From NCBI GenBank assembly GCA_028283725.1, contig JAPWKC010000003.1:496001-560000 (forward strand): a DNA stretch of 64,000 bases. The letters run 5' to 3'. Each line of letters begins with the position of its first letter. Position 1 is the first letter of the stretch. Of the stretch, positions 7,915-16,428 are shown piece after piece. The position numbers and the translations under genes were made by a program. Origin of the DNA: Neorhizobium sp. (GTDB taxonomy: Bacteria > Pseudomonadota > Alphaproteobacteria > Rhizobiales > Rhizobiaceae). Below the pieces are notes generated by a model. That model searched no databases, was not told the DNA's origin, and saw only the letters and a list, made by a program, of their open reading frames with translations.

Positions 7915-8955
7915 TCAGACAAAGGTCAGAGCGAGGGTCGTCCTGGCTTTCCCAAGGGCGATTTCGGCGCTGCCGGAATGACCGAGGGACAGAATATCGC
8001 CGGCCTCCAGTGCAACCAGGGCGGTTGCGGACTGGCTCGTCTGGCCGCTCGGGGAACCGCGCAGGGACAGAAGGATGTCGGTTCCGTTCCGCAGAAGGTC
8101 GACGCCGTGTCCCGTGGACGAGACGATCCCGAGCGTGAACGCGACGAGGTAGACGCCGGTTGCAGGAATGACGATGGCGTTGCCGCCGCCCGACAATGCG
8201 GCGCCGAGCGTCAGGCCCCCGGTGGCAGCGCCGAGATCGCTAAAACCGCTCTGCTGGCCGGCTACGGGAGAGACGCTCGTGCCGGCGCGGTAGGCGCAGG
8301 CCATCGGCTGATTGGGACGGCGGACGGTGCCCGCGGCGTCGATATCGAGCCCGGTCAGCCAGGTCGGGCCGTCGGAAACCTTGATCGAGAACCTGTCATT
8401 GCCGGCAAGGCCCATTTCCGCATGGCCGGTCCAGTTCGTCTGGAAGAGCAGCGAGGCCGTGTCTGCCGCCGTCGCCTTGTTGACCTTGATCTGGTGGCCG
8501 TTGCCCGCATGGGTGAAGAGGCTCGCGGTGGAGGAGAGGGCGAGCCGGTTCGCCTCGTCGGCCGTGGCGTTGATGCCGAGAAGGGCGATTTCGGCCTCTT
8601 GCGGCAGGGGGATGTCACGCCACGCGCTGCCATCGAAAACCTTCAGCCGCGCCGCCTTCGCAAACCATGCCCGCCAGCCCGGCCTTGGCGCGATGTAGGT
8701 CCAGGCGCCGTCCTGCCAGGCGGCGATCCGGCCGGCGCGGCCCGCCCAGGGTGCCGTGGCACCCGTGGCGATCAGGAAGCAGGCGCCGTCCTCCATCGCA
8801 TCGCTGGCCGCATCGGGAGGGTTTGCCCGTTCATCGGCGATGGTCAGGTGCACCAGCGCATCGAGGCGCAGAAGCGCCTCGTTGTGGGTTACGTGCTTCT
8901 GCGCCTGCGCCGGCAGGATAAAGGGCATTGAAAGATTGGGGGTCGTCTCGCTCAT
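7915..8955 (-). CDS. DUF2793 domain protein (phage/GTA spike-like)
   Basis: 346 residues. The N-terminal about 110 residues fit DUF2793: LSMPFILPAQAQKHVTHNEA, LRLDALVHLTI, then ACFLIATGATAPWAGRAGRIAAW and a W-rich stretch. The C-terminal half is Gly/Ala/Thr-rich with beta character and a C1q/TNF-like flavour (TGVYLVAFTLGIVSSTG), as in structural spike or fibre proteins. DUF2793 proteins occur in gene transfer agent and prophage clusters, including Rhodobacter GTA head spikes. No other phage gene is nearby, so this is an orphan. The start at 8955 is supported by GGAG about 9 bases upstream. No signal peptide is seen. Confidence 0.75.
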   Translation of the reverse strand: MSETTPNLSMPFILPAQAQKHVTHNEALLRLDALVHLTIADERANPPDAASDAMEDGACFLIATGATAPWAGRAGRIAAWQDGAWTYIAPRPGWRAWFAKAARLKVFDGSAWRDIPLPQEAEIALLGINATADEANRLALSSTASLFTHAGNGHQIKVNKATAADTASLLFQTNWTGHAEMGLAGNDRFSIKVSDGPTWLTGLDIDAAGTVRRPNQPMACAYRAGTSVSPVAGQQSGFSDLGAATGGLTLGAALSGGGNAIVIPATGVYLVAFTLGIVSSTGHGVDLLRNGTDILLSLRGSPSGQTSQSATALVALEAGDILSLGHSGSAEIALGKARTTLALTFV

Positions 8956-9240
8956 CTCTGGCTCCATCGGTGATGGGCGAAAGTGTAAGGGCAACTCTGG
9001 CAAGGGGGATGCCGGGCGTTGCAAGCAATTGGAATTGCTCATGCGGGGTGCATATTCGTCCGCTTCCGCCCCCATGGCTTTGTGCCGTCCGGCGCTTGCC
9101 ATTCGTCTCGCGGGGGGAGCGGGTCGCATGCCGTTCGCCGAGAGGATTGTCCGTCGTTAACGGCGTCGGCAATGTCCCGATTGCGCTTGTCCGTTCTGTG
9201 TCATATGCGAATGGTGTACGGCGATAAACGGGACGGTTGG

Positions 9241-10492
9241 ATGCGTTATTCTGCTCTGTCGATTTTGAAGCAAGCCTTTTCCGGCAACCGGCTGTGGAAG
9301 CCTGTCTGGCGCGAGCCGCAGCCGAAACCGCATTATGACGTGATCATTGTCGGCGGCGGCGGTCATGGTCTGTCGACGGCCTATTACCTCGCCAAGGAAT
9401 TCGGCATCACCAATGTCGCCGTCATCGAGAAGGGCTATATCGGCTCCGGCAATGTCGGACGCAACACGACGATCATCCGCTCGAATTATCTGCTCGAAGG
9501 CAATAATCCCGTTCTACGAGTTCTCGATGAAGCTCTGGGAGGGGCTGGAGCAGGATTTCAACTACAATGCGATGATCTCGCAGCGCGGCATCGTCAACCT
9601 CTTCCATTCGGACGGGCAGCGCGACGAATATGCGCGGCGCGGCAACGGCATGCGCATCCATGGCGTCGATGCGGAATTGCTCGACCGCGATGAGGTGCGC
9701 CGGATGATGCCCTATCTCAATTTCGATCATGCCCGTTTTCCGATCCTGGGCGGTCTCTATCAGAAGCGGGCGGGTACGGCGCGCCACGATGCCGTCGCCT
9801 GGGGCTATGCGCGCGGCGCCGACATGCGCGGCGTCGATCTGATCCAGCATTGCGAAGTGACCGGCATAAGGCGCGAGAACGGCGTCGTCACCGGTGTCGA
9901 GACGACCAAGGGTTTCATCGGCTGCAACAAGCTGGCGCTGGCGGCTGCCGGCCACACGACGACGGTCGGGCGGATGGCCGATCTGCAACTGCCGATCGAG
10001 ACGCATGTGCTGCAGGCCTTCGTCTCGGAAGGGCTCAAACCGGCGATCGACCATGTCATCACCTATGGCGCGGGACATTTCTACATCTCGCAGTCCGACA
10101 AGGGTGGCCTCGTGTTCGGTGCCGATATCGACTACTACTCGTCCTATGCCCAGCGCGGCAATCTGGCGACCGTCGAGCATACGATCGAGGAAGGCGTCGG
10201 CCTCATTCCCGGCCTGTCGCGGGCCAAGGTCCTGCGCGCCTGGGGCGGTGTCATGGATATGTCGATGGACGGTTCGCCGATTATCGACCGTACCTCGATC
10301 GACAATCTCTATCTCAACTGCGGCTGGTGCTATGGCGGCTTCAAGGCAACGCCGGCATCGGGTTTCTGCTTCGCGCATCTGATCGCGAAGAACGAAAGCC
10401 ACCATGTGTCGCGGTTCATGCGGCTCGACCGGTTCGAGCGCGGCCACATGATCGACGAAGGGGGCAAGGGCCCCCAGCCGAACCTTCACTGA
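9241..10492 (+). pseudogene. soxB: Sarcosine oxidase beta subunit, frameshifted
   Basis: Two overlapping frames together give one 416-residue SoxB. The first frame runs from ATG 9241 with the N-terminal FAD-binding motif ([19 protein letters not shown]) to [11 protein letters not shown]; the second resumes at [15 protein letters not shown] and ends at 10492 (QPNLH). The switch falls at the CCC run 9508-9510: removing one C restores the normal sequence NNPFYEFSM. Without correction the product would end at 9693 after about 151 residues. SoxB holds the sarcosine oxidation site of the heterotetrameric enzyme that yields glycine and methylene-tetrahydrofolate. It is first of soxBDAG. A sequencing error in a homopolymer and a real mutation cannot be told apart here. 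Confidence 0.9.
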
Positions 10493-10501
10493 GAGCGCGC
10501 C

Positions 10502-10786
10502 ATGGCAAGCCTGATCACCTGTCCGCATTGCGGCGTCAGACCGAAAGAAGAGTTTTCCATCCGGGGTGCGGCCGGCCCGGTACGGCCGTCGCCCTCCGCA
10601 AGGCAAGAGGTCTGGCACGCCTATGCCTATGTGCGCGACAACCCGAAGGGCCGCTATCAGGAATATTGGCACCATGCCGGCGGCTGCCGCCGGTGGCTGG
10701 TGGTCGATCGGGACAATGTCACCCACGCGGTGTTTGCCGTCATCGATGCGACGGAATGGCATAAGACGGCAGGGAGCCGGATATGA
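10502..10786 (+). CDS. soxD: Sarcosine oxidase delta subunit
   Basis: 94 residues, the normal size. The zinc ligands of the family are visible: Cys7 and Cys10 (CPHC), His58 and Cys62 (WHHAGGC). The YVRDNPKGRYQEYWHH block and the ATEWH end are typical. SoxD is a small structural subunit of the cytoplasmic tetrameric oxidase. It starts nine bases after soxB and its stop overlaps the soxA start (ATGA), so it is coupled within the operon. Confidence 0.93.
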   Translation: MASLITCPHCGVRPKEEFSIRGAAGPVRPSPSARQEVWHAYAYVRDNPKGRYQEYWHHAGGCRRWLVVDRDNVTHAVFAVIDATEWHKTAGSRI

Positions 10787-13740
10787 GCAGTTTTCGTCTC
10801 GATGCCGGCGGGCTCGTCAATCGCAGTGATGCGCTGAGCTTTTCCTTCGACGGCAAAAGCTTTACCGGCTTTTCCGGCGACACGCTGGCCTCGGCGCTTC
10901 TCGCCAACGATCAGATGCTGGTCGGGCGGAGCTTCAAGTATCATCGTCCGCGCGGCGTGGTGACGGCAGGCTCTGCCGAACCGAATGCGCTGGTGACGGT
11001 CGGTGCCGGCGCACGTGCCGAGCCGAATGCGCGGGCCACGATGGTGGAGCTGCATTCCGGTCTTTCCGCTGTCAGCCAGAACCGTTTTCCATCGCTGAAA
11101 CATGATTTTGGGGCGGTGAACGGGCTTTTGTCGCCGTTTCTCGGGGCGGGCTTCTACTACAAGACGTTCATGTGGCCGAAACCCTTCTGGGAAAAGGTCT
11201 ACGAACCGCTGATCCGGCGGGCCGCCGGTCTCGGCAAGGTGACGCTTGCCGCCGATCCTGACCGCTACGAGAAAAGCTGGGCGCATTGCGACCTTCTCGT
11301 CGTCGGCGGTGGACCGGCCGGCCTGATGGCGGCGCTTGCCGCCGCACGCGCCGGGGCACGAGTCATCCTCGCTGATGAAGGGTTTCGCTTCGGCGGCTCG
11401 ATGCTGTCGGAAACCGTCACCATCGGCGGCCTGCCGGCGCAGGATTTCGTCCGCCAGACGATCGAGGAACTGGCGACGCTTGCCAATGTCACGCTGATGC
11501 CGCGCACCACCGTGTTCGGCTGGTATGACGACATGGTATTCGGCGCCGTCGAGCGGGTGCAGAAACACGTTTCGCAGCCGTCTGCCGATCTGCCGATGGA
11601 GCGGTTGTGGCGCATCGTTGCCAGGCGGGCGATCCTGTCTTCCGGTGCCGAGGAACGGCCGCTCGTCTTCGGCGGCAATGACAGGCCGGGGGTGATGACC
11701 GCCAATGCTGCCAGAACCTATCTCAATCGTTACGGCGTTGCCGTCGGCAGCCGGGTCGCGGTGTTTACCAATGGCGGCTCCGGCTATCGCACCGCTTCCG
11801 ATCTTGTCGCACGCGGCATCGAGGTTACGGCGATCGTCGATGCGCGGCAGACCGCGCAGGACACGGTGCCGGATGGTGTGAGGGTCATCCGCAACGGCTC
11901 GATCATTTCGACCAAGGGCCGCCACCGGCTGAGCGGCATCATCACCGCACGCTCGGGCTTCGAAGAGGTGATCTCCTGCGATGCGCTGGCCATGTCCGGC
12001 GGCTGGTCGCCGATCGTGCATCTGATGTGCCAGCGGGGCGCAAAGCCCGTCTGGTCCGACGAGGCGCAGGGCTTCATGGCGCCGGATGTGGGCGCAGGTT
12101 TTGTCGCGGCCGGCAGTGCTGCGGGTGTCGAGCGCCTCTCCGATTGCCTGCGGGATGGTGCGGCCAAGGGGGCTGCTTCTGCGGCTGCACTCGGCTTTGC
12201 GCCTTACGACGTGAACACGCCCGACGTCGAGGGCGAATATGATCCATCATTCGCGCCGCTCTGGTATGTGCCGGGGGCCCGCGACAAGGCCTTCGTCGAT
12301 TTCCAGAACGATGTGGCGGTGAGCGATCTCGGGCTTTCCCAGCGCGAGGGCTTTTCGCATATCGAGCACACCAAGCGCTATACGACCGCCGGCATGGCGA
12401 CGGATCAGGGCAAGCTCGGCAATGTCGCGACGATCGGCATCGTTGCCGGCATGCGCGGCGTGTCGCCCGCCGAGATCGGCACGACGACGTTCCGGCCGTT
12501 CTATACGCCTGTCTCGTTCGGGGCGCTTGCCGGTGCCGAGCGGGCAGAGCATTTGCGGCCGGTGCGGACCTCGCCCTTGCATGGCTGGGCCAAAAAGAAC
12601 GGTGCGAGTTTCGTCGAAAGCGGGCTCTGGTATCGCTCCGCGTGGTTTGTCCGCGCGGGCGAGACGGGCTGGCGCGAGAGCGTCGACCGGGAGGTGAGGG
12701 CGGTGCGCGAGGCGGTCGGGATTTGCGACGTCTCGACACTCGGCAAGATCGAGATCTTTGGCTCGGGTGCCGCCGAATTTCTGAACCGCATCTATTCCAA
12801 CAGTTTTCTCAAATTGCCGGTCGGCAAGGCGCGCTACGGTTTGATGCTGCGCGAGGACGGCATGGTGTCCGACGACGGCACGACCAGCCGGCTTTCCGAC
12901 AGCCATTACGTGATGACGACCACCACGGCCTATGCGGGCGAGGTGCTGGCGCATATGGAATTTGCCGCCCAGACCTTCTGGCCGGATCTCGATGTGCGTT
13001 TCGTCTCGACTTCGGACCAGTGGGCGCAGATGTCGATTGCCGGGCCGAAGGCGCGGGTCGTGCTGTCGCGCATCGTCGAAGACGATATTTCGGCGCAAGC
13101 GCTGCCCTTGCTAGGCGCCCGCACGGTGACGCTGAAGGGCGGGCTTCAGGCGCGGCTGTTCCGCATTTCGTTTTCGGGCGAGCTTGCCTTCGAACTGGCG
13201 GTGCCGGCCGGATACGGCGAAAGCGTTGCCGATGCACTGATGGATGCCGGCCGTGACGCGGGGATCACGGCCTATGGGGTCGAGGCGCTCAACGTGCTGC
13301 GCATCGAAAAGGGGTTTGTCACCCATAGCGAACTCGACGGGCGCACGACGGCCGACGATGTCGGGCTGGGACGGATGATGGCGATGCAGAAGCCCGATTT
13401 CATCGGCAAGCGGCTCTCCACCCGCTTCGGCCTCACCGCCGCCGACCGGCTGCAACTGGTTGGCCTGAAACCGGTCGAGATCGACAAGGAGTTCAAGGCG
13501 GGGGCGCATCTTCTCAAAGAGAACGCGACGCCCTCGATGGCGAACGACCAGGGTTTTGTCTCCTCCGTCTGCCATTCTCCGACGCTTGGCCACTGTATCG
13601 GGCTTGCGATGCTGAAATCCGGCCGCGAGCGGCTCGGCGAGCGCATCCATGTCTGGGACGGATTGCGCGGCACCGATGTGGTGGCGGAAGTCTGCTCGCC
13701 CGTCTTCGTCGATCCCGATGCAACCCGTCTTCATCTCTGA
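10783..13740 (+). CDS. soxA: Sarcosine oxidase alpha subunit
   Basis: 985 residues. An N-terminal ferredoxin-like Fer2_4 region (about 1-95, with GRSFKYHRPRGVVTAGSAEP) precedes a nucleotide-binding Rossmann domain with LVVGGGPAGLMAALAAARAG near residue 170. The C-terminal third (about 600-985) is a GcvT-like tetrahydrofolate-binding domain (LRIEKGFVTHSELDGRTT). This is the complete alpha-subunit architecture. It channels the imine intermediate to tetrahydrofolate to make 5,10-methylene-THF. It overlaps soxD by four bases and soxG follows ten bases later. Intact soxD, soxA and soxG contrast with the broken soxB frame. Confidence 0.95.
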   Translation: MSSFRLDAGGLVNRSDALSFSFDGKSFTGFSGDTLASALLANDQMLVGRSFKYHRPRGVVTAGSAEPNALVTVGAGARAEPNARATMVELHSGLSAVSQNRFPSLKHDFGAVNGLLSPFLGAGFYYKTFMWPKPFWEKVYEPLIRRAAGLGKVTLAADPDRYEKSWAHCDLLVVGGGPAGLMAALAAARAGARVILADEGFRFGGSMLSETVTIGGLPAQDFVRQTIEELATLANVTLMPRTTVFGWYDDMVFGAVERVQKHVSQPSADLPMERLWRIVARRAILSSGAEERPLVFGGNDRPGVMTANAARTYLNRYGVAVGSRVAVFTNGGSGYRTASDLVARGIEVTAIVDARQTAQDTVPDGVRVIRNGSIISTKGRHRLSGIITARSGFEEVISCDALAMSGGWSPIVHLMCQRGAKPVWSDEAQGFMAPDVGAGFVAAGSAAGVERLSDCLRDGAAKGAASAAALGFAPYDVNTPDVEGEYDPSFAPLWYVPGARDKAFVDFQNDVAVSDLGLSQREGFSHIEHTKRYTTAGMATDQGKLGNVATIGIVAGMRGVSPAEIGTTTFRPFYTPVSFGALAGAERAEHLRPVRTSPLHGWAKKNGASFVESGLWYRSAWFVRAGETGWRESVDREVRAVREAVGICDVSTLGKIEIFGSGAAEFLNRIYSNSFLKLPVGKARYGLMLREDGMVSDDGTTSRLSDSHYVMTTTTAYAGEVLAHMEFAAQTFWPDLDVRFVSTSDQWAQMSIAGPKARVVLSRIVEDDISAQALPLLGARTVTLKGGLQARLFRISFSGELAFELAVPAGYGESVADALMDAGRDAGITAYGVEALNVLRIEKGFVTHSELDGRTTADDVGLGRMMAMQKPDFIGKRLSTRFGLTAADRLQLVGLKPVEIDKEFKAGAHLLKENATPSMANDQGFVSSVCHSPTLGHCIGLAMLKSGRERLGERIHVWDGLRGTDVVAEVCSPVFVDPDATRLHL

Positions 13741-13750
13741 AGGACATCCG

Positions 13751-14302
13751 ATGGCTCTCAATCTCGTTCACCGGCATGTTCTGGACGACCATATTTCCGG
13801 TTTCGAAACCGGCAAGAACCCCAACCACCTTTCCGTCGCAAGGCGGCCGGTGATCTTTTCGGTGCTTGCGTTGCAGGGCCGGGACGGGGATGTGGGAGCG
13901 GCGCTTTCATCCGTTGCCGGCTTCTCGGTGCGTTGTAGCGGTCCCGGCGAATGGCTTATCGTCTCCGATACGATCGGACCGGAGGCCGCGGCCGGTGCGC
14001 TTGCGGCGATCGACGGTGCGACCTTTGCCGATCAGAGCGACGGCAAGGTGCTGATGGCGCTTTATGGGCCGAGCGCGCGCAAGATCCTGGCAAAATGCGT
14101 GGCCGTCGACCTGCATCGGGATGTGTTCGCCAAAGGGTATTCCGCCAGCATGCTGTGCTGCCAGGTCGCCTCGAACGTGATGCGGACGATGGATGATCAG
14201 TTCGAGATCATTCTTCCGCGGAGCTATGCCGGGTTCGTCTTCGAGACGATGATGGAAATGGGACGGGAATACGCGCTGACGGCGGGGTTTGCATCGCCCT
14301 AA
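13751..14302 (+). CDS. soxG: Sarcosine oxidase gamma subunit
   Basis: 183 residues, usual length. The sequence follows the SoxG pattern: SVAGFSVRCSGPGEWLIVSD, then LYGPSARKILAKCVAVDLH and a C-terminal YAGFVFETMMEMGREYAL, a GcvT-like fold without a catalytic role of its own. The start at 13751 is chosen because GAAGGA lies about 7 bases upstream and the upstream in-frame extension lies inside soxA. Last gene of the operon. Confidence 0.92.
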   Translation: MALNLVHRHVLDDHISGFETGKNPNHLSVARRPVIFSVLALQGRDGDVGAALSSVAGFSVRCSGPGEWLIVSDTIGPEAAAGALAAIDGATFADQSDGKVLMALYGPSARKILAKCVAVDLHRDVFAKGYSASMLCCQVASNVMRTMDDQFEIILPRSYAGFVFETMMEMGREYALTAGFASP

Positions 14303-14334
14303 AGCCGGCCGGCCGACATGGCGCGGAGGCGCAA

Positions 14335-14448
14335 TCAGATCCACTCGCTCGAGGGATGCTTGGGGTCGGTGATGTAGGCCATGAATACGCCGATCAGGAG
14401 GGCGATAACCGGGGTTGCGAAAAACGCATGGATTTCAAACCACGTCAT
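14335..14448 (-). CDS. Very small membrane protein (37 residues)
   Basis: The minus strand encodes 37 residues starting MTWFEIHAFFATPVIALLIG. One transmembrane helix covers about residues 8-26, followed by a short polar tail (ITDPKHPSSEWI). A strong ribosome-binding site, GGAGG, lies five bases before the ATG, good evidence that this short frame is translated. Its ATG overlaps the stop of the 14445-14777 frame (ATGA). Many genuine small membrane proteins look like this. Function unknown. Confidence 0.6.
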   Translation of the reverse strand: MTWFEIHAFFATPVIALLIGVFMAYITDPKHPSSEWI

Positions 14449-14777
14449 GTGAGCCTCCGCAGAGTAAATCCCGTACTCAGATGTAGTCGCAGGCCCATCG
14501 ACAAGCAATTTATGCTCGCAACGCCTATGGCCCAGATGGCGCCCGGTTGGCCATTGCTGACCTGAAACAGAATGGCGAGCAACGGCGCTACAACATCGGT
14601 GAGGATCACACCCGAAGCGAGCGCATTCAACCAGTTTGCCGGGAGCTTCGCCTTGTCATTCTGAATGAATGTGATGTTTTTCGCTAACCGCAAAGCCGCC
14701 GGTTCGCACTCCTTTAAACGGCGTCGCGCAACCCGTTCGTGGCGCATTGAAAATCGCATCTGACGGGGCGACGACAT
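14445..14777 (-). CDS. Small hypothetical membrane protein, start uncertain
   Basis: Up to 110 residues. The first 35 are Arg-rich and may not be translated. The rest has two hydrophobic segments (NALASGVILTDVVAPLLAIL and AIWAIGVASINCLSMGLRL). No ribosome-binding site is evident before ATG 14777, 14759 or 14747, so the start is unsettled. Its stop overlaps the ATG of the 37-residue gene, and that gene's GGAGG is inside its last codons. The tight overlap is the main argument that both are real and coupled. Family not recognised. Confidence 0.45.
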   Translation of the reverse strand: MSSPRQMRFSMRHERVARRRLKECEPAALRLAKNITFIQNDKAKLPANWLNALASGVILTDVVAPLLAILFQVSNGQPGAIWAIGVASINCLSMGLRLHLSTGFTLRRLT

Positions 14778-14830
14778 GCATGGACATCGGGCTTCTCAAA
14801 ACGGCTGCCGGGGCGCTGCATTCTCACTTC

Positions 14831-14858
14831 GCTTACCGCTTACCGCTTACGGCTTACC
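14831..14858. repeat. Tandem 7-base repeat, four units
   Basis: GCTTACC repeated four times head to tail, third unit ending in G instead of C. Non-coding position. Possibly slippage-prone; no function implied. Confidence 0.85.
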
Positions 14859-14971
14859 GCTGGCTGCTGCATCCGATGATCTGCTGTCTCTTCTCCGGCC
14901 AACGCCCTCTTTCGTCGCGACACGGAGTTTTCACGCAAAGCCATGCGGGGATTTTCGTCGTCTCGATCGTG

Positions 14972-15022
14972 CTGTCACCCGGACGGACCTCGCTCATCCC
15001 GCCACATTTCTCCGGATGACAG
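14972..15022. repeat. Palindromic repeat-like element
   Basis: CTGTCACCCGGA (14972-14983) faces TCCGGATGACAG (15011-15022), complementary at 11 of 12 positions around a 27-base loop. It has no T run and lies far from gene ends, so it resembles an extragenic palindromic repeat more than a terminator. A genome-wide copy count would decide. Confidence 0.5.
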
Positions 15023-15326
15023 GGTGCTCGTCGAGCGCCCGGCGCCTGCACGCTGGGTGGCGTGGTCTGTCGCAATTATGCCCGGCACCGCAGCTTATCC
15101 GTCCGTTGCCTTGGTCGGTATGGGATGTGTGCCGGTGACGTTTGTCGGGATCGTCTGCGACCCGGCAGATGAAGGTCATAAGGCCATACAATGCTGACGA
15201 GATTGCAGCCGTTGCCGATTCCGCTCCGAGCGGGCGAATGCATTCGGGTTGACGCGATCAACGATGGGCCGTGCGTGGGTCTGCCTGTGGGAAACGGATG
15301 CGACTGACCGTCGTGTTTCAGCGGTC

Positions 15327-15367
15327 AATGGCGCAAATCTGTAAATCGTGAGCAAATTTGCGCCATT
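15327..15367. promoter_or_regulatory. Perfect 12-base inverted repeat upstream of livH
   Basis: AATGGCGCAAAT (15327-15338) and ATTTGCGCCATT (15356-15367) are exact inverted complements separated by 17 bases, about 160 bases upstream of livH. It could be a dimer operator with half-sites about three helical turns apart, or an RNA hairpin in the leader. No T run follows. Confidence 0.5.
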
Positions 15368-15524
15368 CTGGGCAATTGCTCCAGGAAATTCCAGTGCCTC
15401 TTTATTTTGCACTTCACATTCCGGCCGAAACCATTATGAAATTTGGAATAGGCCCATGCGAAAAATGGGACGGACAATACAAGAGATGCGGCCGCACCGC
15501 CGGACCGCATCCAGGGGAAAGCAG

Positions 15525-16427
15525 ATGGATTATTTCGTCCAGCAGCTCATCAACGGGCTGACTCTCGGATCGATCTATGGCCTCATCGCTATTGGCTATA
15601 CGATGGTCTACGGTATCATCGGCATGATCAACTTCGCTCATGGCGACATTTTCATGCTCGGCGGCTTTGCAGCGCTGATCGTCTTCCTGGTTCTCACCTC
15701 GCTCTTTGCCGGCATCCCCGTGGCTCTTCTGCTGCTGGTGATGATCCTGGTCGGCATGCTGGTGACGGGGCTGTGGAATTGGACGATCGAGCGCATCGCC
15801 TATCGTCCCTTGCGCGGCTCGTTCCGCCTGGCGCCGCTGATCACCGCGATCGGCATGTCGATCACGCTGTCCAACTTCATTCAGGTGACGCAGGGCCCGC
15901 GCAACAAGCCGATCCCGCAGCTCGTCACCGACGTCTACCATTTCGGCGACATCACCATCGCGCTGAAGCAGATCGTCATCGTCGTGCTGACCGCCGTTCT
16001 GCTGGCCGCCTTCTGGTACATCGTCAACAAGACGCCGCTTGGACGCGCCCAGCGCGCGACCGAACAGGATCGCAAGATGGCGGCGCTGCTCGGCGTCGAT
16101 GTCGACCGGACGATTTCGGTCACCTTCATCATGGGTGCTGCGCTCGCGGCCGTCGCCGGTGCGATGTACCTCATGTATTACGGCGTCTCGTCGTTTACCG
16201 ACGGCTTCACGCCGGGGGTCAAGGCGTTCACCGCGGCCGTTCTGGGTGGGATCGGCTCGCTGCCGGGCGCCGTCATCGGCGGCCTTCTGATCGGGCTCAT
16301 CGAGTCCCTGTGGTCGGCTTATTTCTCGATCGAATACAAGGATGTCGCGACATTCGCCATCCTCGCGATCGTGCTGATCTTCAAGCCGACCGGTCTTCTC
16401 GGTCGGCCGGAAGTGGAGAAGGTCTGA
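15525..16427 (+). CDS. livH: Branched-chain amino acid ABC transporter permease LivH
   Basis: 300 residues, about eight hydrophobic segments. The start [20 protein letters not shown] and [18 protein letters not shown] are the family hallmark. The C-terminal [20 protein letters not shown] is the conserved coupling-loop region. LivH is one of two inner-membrane permeases of the LIV importer. The start at 15525 is chosen by family alignment and an AGGGGAAA site upstream; the longer in-frame extension is unlike LivH. First gene of livHMGF; livM follows after one base. Confidence 0.95.
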   Translation: MDYFVQQLINGLTLGSIYGLIAIGYTMVYGIIGMINFAHGDIFMLGGFAALIVFLVLTSLFAGIPVALLLLVMILVGMLVTGLWNWTIERIAYRPLRGSFRLAPLITAIGMSITLSNFIQVTQGPRNKPIPQLVTDVYHFGDITIALKQIVIVVLTAVLLAAFWYIVNKTPLGRAQRATEQDRKMAALLGVDVDRTISVTFIMGAALAAVAGAMYLMYYGVSSFTDGFTPGVKAFTAAVLGGIGSLPGAVIGGLLIGLIESLWSAYFSIEYKDVATFAILAIVLIFKPTGLLGRPEVEKV

Positions 16428-16428
16428 C

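Larger units (their letters stand above)
14778..15524. other. 747-base non-coding region before livH
   Basis: No convincing gene is seen; the short open frames are GC-driven and lack ribosome-binding sites. It contains a 7-base tandem repeat (14831-14858), a palindromic repeat-like element (14972-15022) and a long inverted repeat (15327-15367) upstream of livH, each listed separately. The livH promoter is expected in the last 150 bases. Confidence 0.6.

Noticed and set aside
14356-14565. Plus-strand frame opposite the two tiny genes after soxG
   Set aside because: No ribosome-binding site, while the minus strand has a perfect one and coherent membrane helices.
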